A model generated the notes under the pieces. It was not told where the DNA came from and did not search any database. It saw only the letters and a list, made by a program, of their open reading frames with translations. Below are positions 34,938-46,864 of a stretch of 64,000 nucleotides of DNA, one piece after another. Origin of the DNA: Macrolepiota albuminosa (lineage: Eukaryota; Basidiomycota; Agaricomycetes; Agaricales; Agaricaceae). The DNA is taken from the NCBI GenBank assembly GCA_027475525.1, contig JAMWFC010000043.1:124001-188000 (forward strand), given 5' to 3'. Position numbers and translations under genes: made by a program. Every line of letters begins with the position of its first letter. Position 1 is the stretch's first letter.

Positions 34938-36864
34938 ATTTTCCACGACATGAGCAACGTCTTCGTGATCGTCTACCTGGACGACATCCTCATTTATTCT
35001 GACTCACCGGAGGACCACCAGAAGCATGTCCGGCAAGTCCTCGAACGCCTCCAGGAGCACAACCTCCACGCCAAGCCCGAGAAGTGTTCATTCCATACGG
35101 AAGAGGTTGAGTATCTTGGCGTCATCGTATCCCCGAACGGCGTTCGCATGGACCCCCACAAGGTCGAGGCCATCGTCAACTGGCCGCAGCCCCGGAACGT
35201 CAAGGAAGTACAATCTTTCTTGGGTTTCGCTAACTTCTACTGAAGGTTCATAGATAACTACTCCGGTATCACAAAACCCCTCAACCAGCTCACGCGCAAG
35301 GACGTCGCCTGGAACTGGGACAGTAAGTGCCAGAGCATCTTTAACCTGCTCAAGGAGGCTTTCACAGCTGCCCCCGTACTCCGGCACTACGACCCAACCC
35401 TCCCGATTATCCTAGAATGCGACGCCTCCGACTATGCCATCGCCGGGATTCTCTCACAGATGGAGCCTGATGGTGGGGAGCCCCGGCCAGTCGCCTTCTA
35501 CACCCGGTCCATGATTGACGCCAAGCTCAACTACGACATCTACGACAAGGAGCTCCTTGCTATTGTCGAAGCCTTCAAGCAATGGCGAGCCTACCTCGAG
35601 GGAGCCCGGCACCAGATTCAGGTCTACTCGGATCACAACAACCTGCAGTACTTCACCACGACCAAGCAACTTAGTCGACGGCAGGCCCGGTGGTCCGAGA
35701 TCCTCTCGGAGTACGACTTCACGATCTAGTACCGCCCGAGACGACTTGGAGCTAAACCCGATGCCCTCACCCGTCATCCGGACGTCTATCCCAAGAGGTC
35801 GTTCGAGGCGGAACGCAATGCGTTCAATCATCGCGTGGTGATCCCTCCCAAACATCTGAATGCCGTACTGATCTTAAACGACGAAGGAACCCTGAACCAG
35901 ATCCGCCGCGCTCCCCAAGACAAGTACTTCACCGATCACGACCCCTGAAACTCTTCCGACGGAACCGACCGGAACCCCGCCTTCTCATTGTCCCCCGACG
36001 AAAAACTCCTCCTCCGGGACGGCCACATCTACGTCCTGGATCACGCCCGACTCCGCTACGATGTCCTCCATCAACACCACGATCACAAGCTCTGGGGACA
36101 CTCTGGGATACGTAAGACTCTCCAGCTGATCTCCCGGACTTACTTTTGGCCAGGGTTGAAGAAGGACGTGACCCGCTACATTCGATCATGTGAACCCTGC
36201 CTCCGGGCCAAGGTCCCCCGACACCGACCATACGAACTCCTGAAACCCCTGCCAGTCGGACGATGCCCCTGGTCCTCCATATCCCTGGACCACATCGTCG
36301 AACTCCCGGAATCTGAAGGGTTCGATGCCATTCTCGTCGTTGTGTGTAGGCTAACCAAACAGGGCATCTTCCTACCCTGCCACACCACGGATACCGCCCC
36401 GGACTTCGCCCGGCTGTTCCTCGAGCACGTCTTCGCCAAACATGGACTCCCGGACGACATCGTCTCCGACCGTGGCCCTCTCTTTGTGTCCAAGTTTTGG
36501 ACTTCCCTGTGTAAGGCACTTGAAGTAAAGACTAACCTCTCTACCGCCTACCACCCCGAAACCGACGGCCAAACTGAAAGGGTCAACCAGTCTCTTGAGC
36601 AGTACCTCCGACTGTACGTCAACTACTTGCAGGACGACTGGCGCACCGAGCTCCCCCTGGCCGAATTCACCTACAACAACACGCCGCACTCTGCCACCGG
36701 GGTATCCCCCTTCTTTGCCAACAAGGGATACCACCCTCGACTGACACTCTCGCTCCGGGACATCCCGTCGCATGCTGCCCACGAGGTCGCCCGGGATCTC
36801 CAATCCCTTCACGAGTTTCTCTGGGAAGAGATCGACACCGCGAACCGGGCCTACGTGAAACACG

Positions 36865-37018
36865 CCGACCGGAAACGGGAAGACACCCCCGACTGGACCC
36901 CCGGGACAAAGGTATGGTTAGATCGACGCCACCTCCGCACCCCGACCGGAAACGGGAAGACACCCCCGACTGGACCCCCGGGACAAAGGTATGGTTAGAT
37001 CGACGCCACCTCCGCACC
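36865..37018. repeat. Perfect 77-bp tandem duplication after the integrase core
   Basis: Copies start at 36865 and 36942. Confidence 0.97.
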
Positions 37019-37093
37019 TGCTGGCCCTCCCCAAAACTCGATCACAAGCGCCTCGGCCTGTTCAAAATTTTGAAGAAGGTCTCATCCCACGCC

Positions 37094-37247
37094 TACAAGA
37101 TCGAGCTCCCCCCGGGACTAAAAGGTCTGCACCCGGTATTCCACGTCCGCCTCCTGGAACGACACCCCCCTACAAGATCGAGCTCCCCCCGGGACTAAAA
37201 GGTCTGCACCCGGTATTCCACGTCCGCCTCCTGGAACGACACCCCCC
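37094..37247. repeat. Perfect 77-bp tandem duplication upstream of the chromodomain
   Basis: Copies start at 37094 and 37171. Confidence 0.97.
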
Positions 37248-37492
37248 GGATTCCTTTCCCAAACGACGCCCTGAGCCCCCTCCCCCGGTCGAGGTCGAGG
37301 ACGAGTACCACTACGAGGTTGAAGACATCCTCGACTCCTGGAACATTCGTGGGCGACCCCACTTCCTCGTACGGTGGAAGGGATACGGCCTGGAAGACGA
37401 CACTTGGGAACCGCGCAGAAACCTCGAAGGCGCCCTCGACAAACTCCGGGACTTCCAACAACGGCACTCGGGAAACGACCCTCCCGGGCGCA

Positions 37493-38283
37493 TGTCACGA
37501 CCCCTCCTCCCTGGAACCTCCCCGGGACACCCCCGGAGCCCCGCCCGGGAACCTCTTCCGTCAATCCCACAGCACACCCCACCCTCACAGCTGCCGACGC
37601 CGCCATCACACGCATCAATGACCGCCATCAGCCATCAACAATCGCCATCAGCCAGCCCCCCCAGGACCCCTGCATCACGGACCCTGGGATCAACCGCCAT
37701 CAACGATCGGATCACGCGGCTCGCATCCGGCCATCACGCATCACGCCCCACGCATCACAACTCCCTCCGCACCAATTGATCGCGTGTTCCCACACGCGCG
37801 ATCCCGGTATACAGTCCCTGACCGCTACTTAATGACCCCCGGAACTCATCCCAGATACCCCGGAATTCCAAGACACGATCCATAGTACTTATAGTGTAGT
37901 TCTCCGCTGTATTCGCTAGTCTTGATATTACTTTGGTTATTGCGTGCCCTTTGCTTGACTGGTACGCCTTGATTGGTACGCTTCGACTGGCACGCCTAAG
38001 TATTCGCGTGCTCTAAGTTTTGGTACGCACTTCGCGACTCTTGATTTACTAACTTGGTCTCGTCTTAGAACCTCCGGTTCACGACTCGACCCCCTCTAGC
38101 TCTCAGTTACCTCCAACCCAAAACCCCCGGACTCTAGTCCCCTTTCCCGGGATTACCCCTGTCCTCGTCTTGAACCCCGGAGTCCTAGCCCCGGAGTTCC
38201 AGACACCCGAGTATTCGTAGGTCAAGTCCGCATCGTAAGGGCGTTGCTTTCCCGGAAAGCCCCCGACTCAGCGGAACCTGACA
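37493..38283 (+). mobile_element. Nested solo LTR of a related Gypsy subfamily
   Basis: 791 bp with the same ends (TGTCACGACC...CCTGACA) but clearly more different from the element 1 LTRs than those are from each other. It is flanked by its own 5-bp target duplication GCGCA (37488-37492 and 38284-38288). It sits seven codons before the pol stop of element 1. Confidence 0.9.
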
Positions 38284-38549
38284 GCGCAGGACTCACAGAC
38301 GGCAGTAGTGGGCGTAACCCCCGCCTCTGGGCTCAGTAGGGATTCAACTCCCATGTATACTTTCTACTTTCCCTCTCTAGATCTTACTCTCTTTTAGTAT
38401 CATTTCATAGTGGTGTTCCGGAACCTGGGCAAGGTGCCTTCTGTTTTTCAGTCTTCTTTTGCCCCTTACATCACCCTTTACCCCGGGAAACCAAGTATAT
38501 ACATTTTTCTATTTTACATATTCTACAGTAGCAACCAGGGTGACGAGAC

Positions 38550-40331
38550 GAACAAGAAGTGACAAGAAAAATGCGAAAAAGACGCCGCCCCTAGCCGGAA
38601 CTCCCCTTGCCAGACCTTCCCCTTGGCCAACCCCAGAAATCCTCCCCCACCTCCTCCGGACCGTGTTCCCGCCATACCTCCTCGGCTAGCTGATCCCAGG
38701 ATGGGAGCTGCTCGCCCTCGTCCAGAACACGCTCGAACCACAACTCCGGGGCCGGGACGTTCCTCCGGCGGTGAGCACCCACCAACCTCCCCAGCAAATC
38801 CAGGCCCCGCTCCACCCCGGGGTTCCCTCCCTCCAACCGCAGCCCCTCTTGGAGAGACGCAAACGCCACGGCGGCCCCGTCCAGGAGCAGGCGGTGCTCC
38901 CGAGCCCAGCCTGGAAACATTAGTACGACCCAGCCACGAAAGAGAGGCACTCACTCAGGGAGGCCATGCGCCCGATGACCACGTCCCGGCGCAGGGCCTC
39001 AACCAACTCGGGACTCGAGAGACCCTGCGCCGGGATCCCCACCCCCTGCTCCAGCCTGGCCCTCATAGCGTCCAGCTGGGCCTCGGCTCCTCCCCAGGCT
39101 ACCCTCGCCTCCTCCAGCTTCCAGAGGGCGGTCTCACGGTCCTCCTCCAGCCCCCTCCAGATCGCCGCCTCCTTCCTCGCCGCCTCCTCTCGCTCCTCCC
39201 GCTCCCAGTCAGCCTGCTCGAGGCGCTCCTGCAGAGCCCCCTCTCCGACACCCAGCAGTCGCCCCGACAATGGGAAAAATACCGCTGAGGAGAGGCGCAC
39301 TGGGGAAGCCGGGGGCGGGGACTGGGGAGCTGGGGACGGGGTCTCCACGGGCAGGCGCACCCTCTTGGACGGACCCGGTAAGGGGCTGGGCGACGCCCGC
39401 CTCTTTCCTTTGTCTAGGCGCCCCCCTCGACCCTCGTGACTCCCAGTCCCGGCCCGGGTCACCCGACGAGTAATGAGGACCACGGGCCGGCCCCAGCCCC
39501 CCACCCGGACGACCCCCTGCTGGACAGCTGCACGGGCGCCGCGGGCACCTCCCCCTCCGGCTCCACCACCCAGTCCCGCTCCTCAACCCCCATCCTCCAG
39601 GTGACCCCCTCCAGCGGCCACCCCTGCTCCCGCACGACGCAGCACACCCTCCACAACGCCGAAATGGAGCACCGCTCGTGGTTGAGGCAGCACGCCTCAC
39701 ATACCGACGTGTCTCGGCGGGACGAAGGAACCAGGACCTCGAACTCGCACGGTACCACCCGGCGGGCACAATGCAGACACTGTGATGCCGGAGTTAGCCA
39801 GGAAAACTGAGGTAAGAATCCACTCACTGGCCCATTGCTCACGCACCAGTTGTGCGTGGGCAACCCCCAGGGCCTCTCCAGCGCCTCCTCAAACACCTCC
39901 TGCAACGCGTCCGCCCACGCGACGCGCCGGTCGTCCGGGACCACCATAACCGCCCCTACCGCCATCCCAGAGCGGCAGAATCGAGGGGCGGGCAACTTAG
40001 GGCGGGGAGGGCGGACGGTCATTCGCACAAACGTAGGCGTGGGACGACCCTGATGGGACTCCGAGGGGACGCTAGGACCCGCATCGGGGGCAGACTCCGG
40101 TTGCCGACTGGGACCCGCCTCCAGGATCGGAATATTGAATTGTTCTGGAATAGGAAGGTCAGTTGAGACAGACGGACGACGCGAAAAGCACTCACGTTGC
40201 TGGACAAGCTTTGCCACGCACTCCCGGTCGAGGCAAGCTTGGTACCGCGCGTTCTGGGCTTCCCAGGCCATGAGGGGCGCAACCTTGTTGGTTTGCGGGG
40301 GCGTCGGGGAATGGGTTGGCGTACGCGACAT
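38550..40331 (-). CDS. Antisense cysteine-rich protein gene inside element 1
   Basis: Starts at ATG 40331 (MSRTPTHSPTPPQTNK). A GTGAGT..CAG intron at 40145-40195 joins in frame to FNIPILEAGPSRQPES, and a second one near 39787-39835 (GTGAGT..CATCACAG) joins to CLHCARRVVPCEFEVLVP. This exon has a Cys/His cluster (CLHC, VCEACCLNHERCS, VCCV). Downstream are a basic segment (DKGKRRASPSPLPGPSKR) and a long coiled coil (QERLEQADWEREEREEAARK), then a last exon (LWFERVLDEGEQLPSWDQ) ending near 38584. Between 39460 and 39520 the frame changes without a clear intron, in a G-rich stretch. Introns and spliced frames on this strand argue for a real gene carried by the element. I recall similar hypothetical proteins in agaric genomes but cannot name the family. 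Confidence 0.65.
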
Positions 40332-40464
40332 GTTTGAACTTGACAGTAAATTTTTTTTTTTTTTCAATACGTGGCAAGTCAGGTGCCGGATCCCACGGTT
40401 GAACCCCGGTCCAGACCACCGGCTACGCATGCCTCGGAGGGTCTCGGCGCTGAGGGGGGGGTGA

Positions 40465-41217
40465 TGTCACGACCCCTCCCCTCCAGGCCCACCCCGGAAC
40501 ACCCCCGGAACACCCTCTGGGACCCTCCCTCCGACCCCACAGGACACGCCCCGCCATCACGACTGCTGACACCGCCATCACGCACATCAAGGACCGCCAT
40601 CAGCCGTCACCAGCCCCGATCAACGATCGGATCACGTGACTCGTTCCGGCCATCACGCATCACGCATCACGGCTCCATCCGCGCCAATTGATCGCGCGCC
40701 CCACACACGCGATCCCGGTATGCAGCCCCTGCCGCTACTCAATAACCCCCAGAACCCATCCCAGACATCCCAGAACTCCGAGACCCGGCCCCGTAGTACT
40801 TATAGCATAGTTCCCTGTTGTATTCGCCAGTCTTGATATTACATACACTGTTACATTGCTTTACTTGGATTGTTGCGTGCCCTCTGCTTGACTGATATGC
40901 ATTGACTGGCACGCTTTTGACTGGCACGCTTGAATACTCGCGTGCTCTAAGATTGGTATGCACTTCGCGACTTTAATTTGCTAACTTGGTCTTGTCTTAG
41001 AACCTCCGGTTCACGACTCGACCCCCACCCAAACTCCCCAGCTACTTACCACCCAAAACCCTCAGACCAAATCCCCTTCCCCGGGATTCCCCTGTCCACG
41101 TCTTGAACCCTGGAGTCCTAGCCCCGGAGTTCCAGACACCCGAGTATCCATAGGTCAAGTCCGCATTGTAAGGGCGATCGCTTTCCCAGAAGGCCCCCGA
41201 CTCAGCGGAACCTGACA
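40465..41217 (+). repeat. 3' LTR of element 1
   Basis: 753 bp, pairs with the LTR at 29246 and is followed by the target duplication GTCAC. It is preceded by a G-rich tract that fits a polypurine primer. Confidence 0.9.
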
Positions 41218-41256
41218 GTCACTAGTTCAGAAGTGGGAGGTTTTTTGTGTGTCTGT

Positions 41257-42203
41257 TGATGTTGCCCAAAAGTAGATCAGTAGCAGATATGGTTTACATC
41301 TACTGATCTGTGTAAAAATGTGTTGGGCATGCTAAGGTTGAGGGAGTCCTGGGCAATTCCCAGAGAACAAGTCAGAAAATGAGTTAGAAGGCAAGATTTG
41401 GTGAAGGTCAGTAATGGTAGTCAGCAAGAGTGTGCAATAAAAAAGGTGTGCTAAAGACAAGGTGCACCTAAAGAAGGAGGGAAGTGAATATGAGTAAGTG
41501 CAGCAAGAAGATGCGGTAAGAAAACTAGAGGCTTAGTGATGACTAAGCTGCATGATGCCTGCCAGAAGTGCAAGGTGCATAGGTTTCATAAGCATAACTG
41601 CAGCAAGCAGGCTAAGAGTGTTCAGACAGTTGGCAACTATGGACTTAGTCAGCTCAAAAGAAATCTGAACCGTGAGGTGAACTGAGGGGTGTAAACTGGG
41701 GTACTCTGTTCTGTAGTAACTAGTGACAATGGTAAGTATTTATAGTGAGAAACAAGTTCCTATTGCCAGGTAGCTAAGGGTTGCCAAGAGATGGTGAACT
41801 ATAAGTAATGTAATTAAACGTCATGCACTAAACTAAATGTTAAGAAATAAAGCAAGGAAGCTGTCTATCTGACTGAGGAAGTGGTGCCAGGGTAAATGTC
41901 AGACCATCTATCATAAGTAAATGGCATTATTCCTATTTCATAAGCGCTGTCACCAGCTAACTATGCCACATGCTAATTGATTGATGCTACCTGTCAGTGC
42001 TTGCCGGCAGTGTGATGCCAACTGTCATTCCAGCTGCTACCAGCACTATCACTGATTGGATCCATTGCTTGCCATGCATGGCCATTGGATAAGGCCTTAA
42101 ATGAATAAATTGTGTGCGCCAAGTTTGGAACATGCACAGCAAGGTGTCTGGAGCTGATGCTGAGCCTGCCGTTGATGTGCCTAGCCTGTGTGGGGTCCTA
42201 TCA
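41257..42203 (-). mobile_element. Solo LTR, TGATAGG family (same as the element 2 LTRs)
   Basis: On the minus strand it starts TGATAGGACCCC and ends GGGCAACATCA, matching the ends of the 43366 LTR, with shared internal blocks (CTTAGCATGCCCAAC). It is flanked by the 4-bp repeat CTGT (41253-41256 and 42204-42207). Confidence 0.7.
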
Positions 42204-43365
42204 CTGTTCAGGAATGTCTTTTTGAATGTGAAAAAATCAGGCCAGGTTCAGGGAGTCCTCAAAGTAGAAAAATTTAAAGCTAGTGTAGATCTTGTTGATG
42301 ATGGCTTAAAGCTTGTTTCTGTCATGACCCCCCCTACCCCTACCTGGGACCCCATCCAGAACCCCCACTATTTATTAGTGCTATTCTCAGCCCTTGAAGT
42401 GCTTTAGTTCTTTAGCTATCATTCAGACAAGTGTGGGCCCTCCCATACTATATACAGACTACTTACATAAGCTAGAGTTTGCCTTTCTGACCTCCAAAGT
42501 TCAGAATTTTTCTGTCTTGTTTGTGCACTTGTTTGTTTAGGCAATTTTTGAGTTTTTAAGGTTCTGTTGTCTTGTACAGTTGGTTTCCATGCTTCAGAGG
42601 CCCCAGAAGCATCAATCCTGGCATAGAAAATCTCCAGACTTGTTTTCTTTGGATCTCCTTCTGCCAGGTGAGTATTTATTATGATATTGTCAGTATACTT
42701 TTATAGCAAGTGAGTACTTTACATCTAGGGATAGACAATTTGACAGATATTGTCAGAATCACCAAGTTTAGTGCTATAAATCACAATCTATTATGCAATG
42801 CTGCAAGTAACTAAAATTCTGCCTAAACTCCCTTGCAGCATTATAAAAGCATTAAGCATTTTGTGCTAGGTAGCTATTGCATCTGAGAACACTTAGCAAC
42901 TTTTTGGCATTATTACCAAGATCATCAAATCTGCTATCACTGTATCAAATATTGTCACTTTTCCATTTTGCTGCTAAACTTTGTGCTAAAACTTGACATT
43001 CATACCTTGTTACACCACAAATGTTCAGAAAAACAGCAAAAACAATGGAATAAACTCTAGAACAAAGAAGAGGAAAATTGAAGAAGAGGAAGAAATTTAC
43101 AAAGGCAACAAAATAGGGCATAGCCAAAGAATAGGAAAAACTGCACTTGCCAAGCATCAGGTAGTTAGTAACTAGTGCCCAGACTCAGCGACACAATGCA
43201 TGAAGGTAGGATCATGCATCAGAGTAGTGATTTATGCATGAAGGGAAGGAAAAATATAAAAAGAGTAGAAATTTGAAGGAGTTAGACAAGCCATAGCTCA
43301 GAGTCCCCAGAAAGTGGATGTCTTAAGCTTACAAGCAGTAATATTTATTGTCTTTGGGTTATTAG
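42204..43365. other. AT-rich relic sequence, possible LTR-like start at 42320
   Basis: No gene supported. TGTCATGACCCCCCC at 42320 resembles the LTR start of the element 1 family with a CG-to-TG change, but no matching end or target duplication was found. The rest is unclassified AT-rich sequence. Confidence 0.3.
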
Positions 43366-44284
43366 TGATAGGACCCTATAACAGAATTAGCGCATCAATG
43401 GCAGGCTATGGCAACACGGCATCAGCTCAGAATACCTTAGCATGTGCTAATTAACCAATTTTGGCAATATTTGACAGCCGCGCATGGCAAGAAGCAGATC
43501 TGATCAATGATAGCATCAATGGCAGACAGAATGACAACTGACAGATGGCATCAGTCACTGACAACAGTGCTTAGTGAGAAGACTGATGATCTATCAAAAC
43601 TGATAGACAGCTTGGTGTTTGACCTTAGTGTCTGATATTGCTTAGCACCTTGATCTGGTGCCTGATGTTGCTTAGTACTTTGGACAGACCAAAGATTGAT
43701 GAATTGATGGTCCAGCATTGCAATCTGCTGCCTGGTGTTGCTAAGCGTCTTGAATAGACAGTAGGGATCTGAAACCGTTGGAGCCACCCCATAAATTTTC
43801 CAAGTTCACTGCACTTTGGTGTTATTAGTTACTTGGCAATGGTGAACTCCTTGTAGTATAAAAAGTACTTACCAACTTGTGCATAATCATCAAAACAGAA
43901 TTTCCTGCCCCACTCATTCTAGTCTTCCTTACGGTCTAAATCTTATTTATGGTCAGCAAGCAGTTGCAAACTATCACTAGCTAACGACATACTCATGCCT
44001 TGCATCTATGGCAGACATTAACGTTGCTTAGACTTTGCTAAGCTTTTTGTGTTCTTGCCACTTATATTGCCATGTCCACTTACCACTATTTCCACAGGCG
44101 CTTTTTACCTTACTTAGCACTTGACACTTGCCAACCTCTTTCCAACTTTTTACCTTATTTTATAGGCACGTTCTCTGGAACCTGCTCAGGACTCCCCTCA
44201 ACACCTTAAGCATGCCCAACGCAAGCTTTTGGCTTGGTAACACTATTCCTACATTTGTTACTAACCAAACTCTGGGCGTTATCA
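43366..44284 (+). repeat. 5' LTR of element 2
   Basis: 919 bp, TGATAGG...TTATCA; contains the block ACTCCTTGTAGTATAAAAAGTA-like with TATAAAAAG near 43857, a likely promoter element. Confidence 0.75.
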
Positions 44285-44483
44285 AATTGGAGCCCACCAC
44301 AAGGGATTTTTAGAGCAGAATTTCACCAGAAATCTGTCTCCAGTGTAAGTGCCATCTGCTAAAGCAGTTGGCAGAAGGCATTCTTCCTTTCTGCCTGTCT
44401 CCATCTACTCCTCAACTTCCAGGTGCCTTACTACGCCACACTCTAGAGCAGGAACTACAGAACGCCAAAGATAAGCTTACTAT

Positions 44484-45219
44484 TGTCAGGTTCTGCTGAG
44501 TTGGGGGCTTTCTGGGAAAGCAATGCCCTTACAAGGCAGACTTGATCTGCAGATACTCGGGTGTCTGGAACTCTGGGGCTAGGACTCTGGGGTTCAAGAC
44601 ACAGACAAGAGGTTCTTCCGGGTCAGAGAACTTTATCTGGGGGTTTTGGGTTTAGAGGCTGAGAGTTAGGTGGAGGTCGAGTCAAGAACCAGGGGTTCTA
44701 AGATGAGACCAGGTTAATAATTTGGAAGTCACAAAGTGTGTACCAAACTCAGAGCACGCGGTTATTTAAGTGTGCCAGTCAAAGCATGCCAGTCAGTATG
44801 TACCAGTCAAGCAAAGGGCATGCAACAATTCAAGTTAATATCAAGACTAGCAAATACAATAGGGAACTACGCTATAAATACTACGGGGCTGGATCTAGGT
44901 CTTCAGGGTTCTGGGGTGTCTGGGATAAGTTCCGGGAGGCATTGAGTAGCGGGAGGGGGACTGTATACCGGGATCGTGTGTGTGAGCATGAAAGAAGTCG
45001 TGATACGTGATGCATGATGGCCCGGAAGTGGGTAGCGCAATCCAATCGTTGATTGTGGTTTGATGGCAGTTGATCCCGGGGTCTGTGATGCAGGTTGCTG
45101 GGGTGCTGGGTAATGGCAGCCTTTGATGCACGTGATGGCAGTGTCGGTAGTCATGATGGCAGGGCATGCTTGTGGAGTCTGAGAGAGGGTCCCAGATGGG
45201 GTTTCAGGGGGTCGTGACA
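44484..45219 (-). mobile_element. Inverted solo LTR of the element 1 type in element 2
   Basis: 736 bp; read on the minus strand it starts TGTCACGACCCCCTG and ends CAGAACCTGACA, with the same internal blocks as the LTR at 29246. The 5-bp target duplication ACTAT lies at 44479-44483 and 45220-45224. It is more AT-rich than the intact copies, so it is an older insertion. Confidence 0.88.
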
Positions 45220-45224
45220 ACTAT

Positions 45225-46864
45225 AGATGACATTTCTAATATTTCCCCATGCTTCTTTGAATACAATCTTAGCGCTGACAATCTTTTAGCATTCCCGCTT
45301 GCTGCCATCCAATTGTTTACTCCACCAACGCCATTAACTCCTTTTTCTCAGCTCTTTGATTCCTGCCAACTGTTGCCAATACTTAGAACACCTTCCCCAC
45401 CTCCACTAACCAAACTTGGCACCAAAGTTGCTATAGAACAACCAGTCCAATGCATGCTGCCACGCAATCACTTCTTGGCACCAAAATGGGATGAGTCCAA
45501 GCCACAGGAGCTCTCCTAGTATTTTAAAGAATTAGAGTATCTATTTAGGGATTGTGGAGTTACTGACCACATGCAGATGAAGGAATACATGGCAAGATAC
45601 ATATCATACAACACAGCAGAAATATAGACAGGCCTTGCCAAGTTTGCTGTGTTTGTTCCTGGTGCACCATCGGCTCCAGCCCAAGGCGCCTTGTATAAAG
45701 GCTAGAAGGTGGCTGTAATCCAGTTGTACCCTGGCGCTGAGGAGGCTACCCAATACACAGTAAACAGGTTGCAGAAACTAGTACAGGAATCATTCAACAA
45801 TGGCACATATTCTCTTGGCACGTTTTTATGTATTACTGTGAGTTTCAAAAGATTGCTAGATAGCTTCTGCAAAACGGCAAGCTTTATATTAACAAGAAAT
45901 GTTGCTTATTTCAACAGGGCATTTCAACTTCACTTTGGACTTGTATCGCTTGTTGTTTAGAAATTGTCTAGCTGACTCACTACCCAGAAGAGCCATATAA
46001 CATTGTCAATGTCTTTGACACAGGCAAATAGGTTCTCAAGGAAACAGACACTGGCGTTGGTATGCAATGCGCTGAGACAAGCCTATCCCCTGAATGAACT
46101 AATGGTATTATTTCCATCCCACCTCCTGTTGCCGACTTCATTAAAAAAGAGGATTTCAATGCTGCTGTTACCACTGCTGTCGCTTCTGCCATGACCCGTA
46201 TCAAAACTATGATCACTATCAATCTTATGCCTGGACCTTGCCACTTTTATGGAAAAATTGGCTATACAATGACTAGAGGATACTGTGCTACTTTAGAAAA
46301 CTATATTTGGCAAGAAAGAATTCAAAGGGCTATTGACAGCAAGATAGTTCTAACCACTGGCACCACCATTCTCAACTACCCAGACAAGAAGTTTTTCCAG
46401 GAACGAGTTGATGAATGGCATAGGCGCAATCCAGGGCAAATAATTACAGGCATGTTTTTTAGCAATGCCAACTCCAACCCTGAGCAGGCAACTCAACAGC
46501 AAATGATTCACAAAGTTTTACAGTTTGACAGTGTTGATGACTGCCCTACTTTTTTATGGGAAGAACGTATTGCTAAGCTACAAAAGGAATTGGATTTGTT
46601 TAAGGATTAGGTTTTTGATGGGGTTGAAGTTAAGCAGCCTAAACAACCTCTCAAAGGATATAAGCCAATGCCTCTCACTAGCAAGTTACCAACTCCTGCC
46701 TCTGCCGCATCTCCAGCTACAACTTCAGAACCATCCTCGTCCTCTGCTGCTCCTGAACCACCGTTGCTGCTGCTCCACCCCTACTCAGAGATCTCCAACT
46801 GTTATCATGCACCCACACAACAAAATTTTGCTGCTCTCAAGAAGCATCCTGAAGGCGGCTACTG
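45225..46864 (+). pseudogene. Gag of element 2, degenerate
   Basis: Open stretches separated by stops. A Gag-like core is seen as YFKELEYLFRDCGVTDHMQM, then KVAVIQLYPGAEEATQY and LVQESFNNGTYSLGTF. Near 46230-46290 a former zinc knuckle remains (GPCHFYGKIGYTMTRGYC): the second Cys and the His both read Tyr. A Pro/Ser-rich linker follows. Confidence 0.7.

Larger units (their letters stand above)
32830..37492 (+). pseudogene. Pol of element 1: two retropepsin-like domains, RT, RNase H, integrase, chromodomain
   Basis: Pol overlaps the end of gag in the -1 frame. Domains in order: retropepsin-like 1 ([12 protein letters not shown], Asp at 33166; LPWLRDTN), retropepsin-like 2 ([12 protein letters not shown], Asp at 33631; [15 protein letters not shown]), reverse transcriptase ([18 protein letters not shown], active-site YLDD at about 34973-34984, FLGFANFY), RNase H (DASDYAIAGIL, TRSMIDAKLNYDIYDKELLA), integrase with an HHCC finger and D,D,E core (LDHIV, VSDRGPLF, HPETDGQTERVNQSLEQYLR), and a chromodomain ([26 protein letters not shown], about 37310-37460). 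In-frame stops lie at 34531, 34678, 35241, 35727 and 35946. The frame runs into the nested solo LTR; on the far side it would end at the TAG at 38306. Confidence 0.9.
29246..41217 (+). mobile_element. Ty3/Gypsy chromodomain LTR retrotransposon (element 1), full-length but defective
   Basis: LTRs at 29246-29976 and 40465-41217 are closely similar, start TGTCACGACC, end CCTGACA, and are flanked by the 5-bp target duplication GTCAC (29241-29245 and 41218-41222). Inside, on the plus strand, are gag and pol with two protease domains, reverse transcriptase, RNase H, integrase and chromodomain. A diverged solo LTR is nested at 37493-38283. An antisense gene lies at about 38550-40331, and a G-rich polypurine tract (GAGGGGGGGG, about 40452-40461) sits next to the 3' LTR. 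Pol carries at least five in-frame stops and gag at least one stop plus a frame change, so it is inactive. Seven of the 77-bp duplications fall in it. Confidence 0.92.

Noticed and set aside
34531..35948. In-frame stops in pol as recoding (readthrough or selenocysteine).
   Set aside because: Five scattered stops of both TGA and TAG type at ordinary positions of conserved domains fit mutational decay.
31807..37247. Repeated frame changes in gag and pol as programmed frameshifting.
   Set aside because: Most coincide with 77-bp duplications. Only the gag/pol overlap may be a true -1 arrangement, and no canonical slippery heptamer was seen there.
29246..38283. Pairing the first and second LTR as a 9-kb element with the third as a solo LTR.
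   Set aside because: Target duplications pair the first with the third and show a separate duplication around the second; sequence similarity agrees.
38623..39810. Plus-strand open frames in the GC-rich region after pol.
   Set aside because: They are proline/serine-rich mirror frames of the spliced minus-strand gene.
42320..42700. A further complete LTR starting TGTCATGACC.
   Set aside because: Only the first bases resemble the known family; no end or target duplication was found, so it is kept only as a possible relic.
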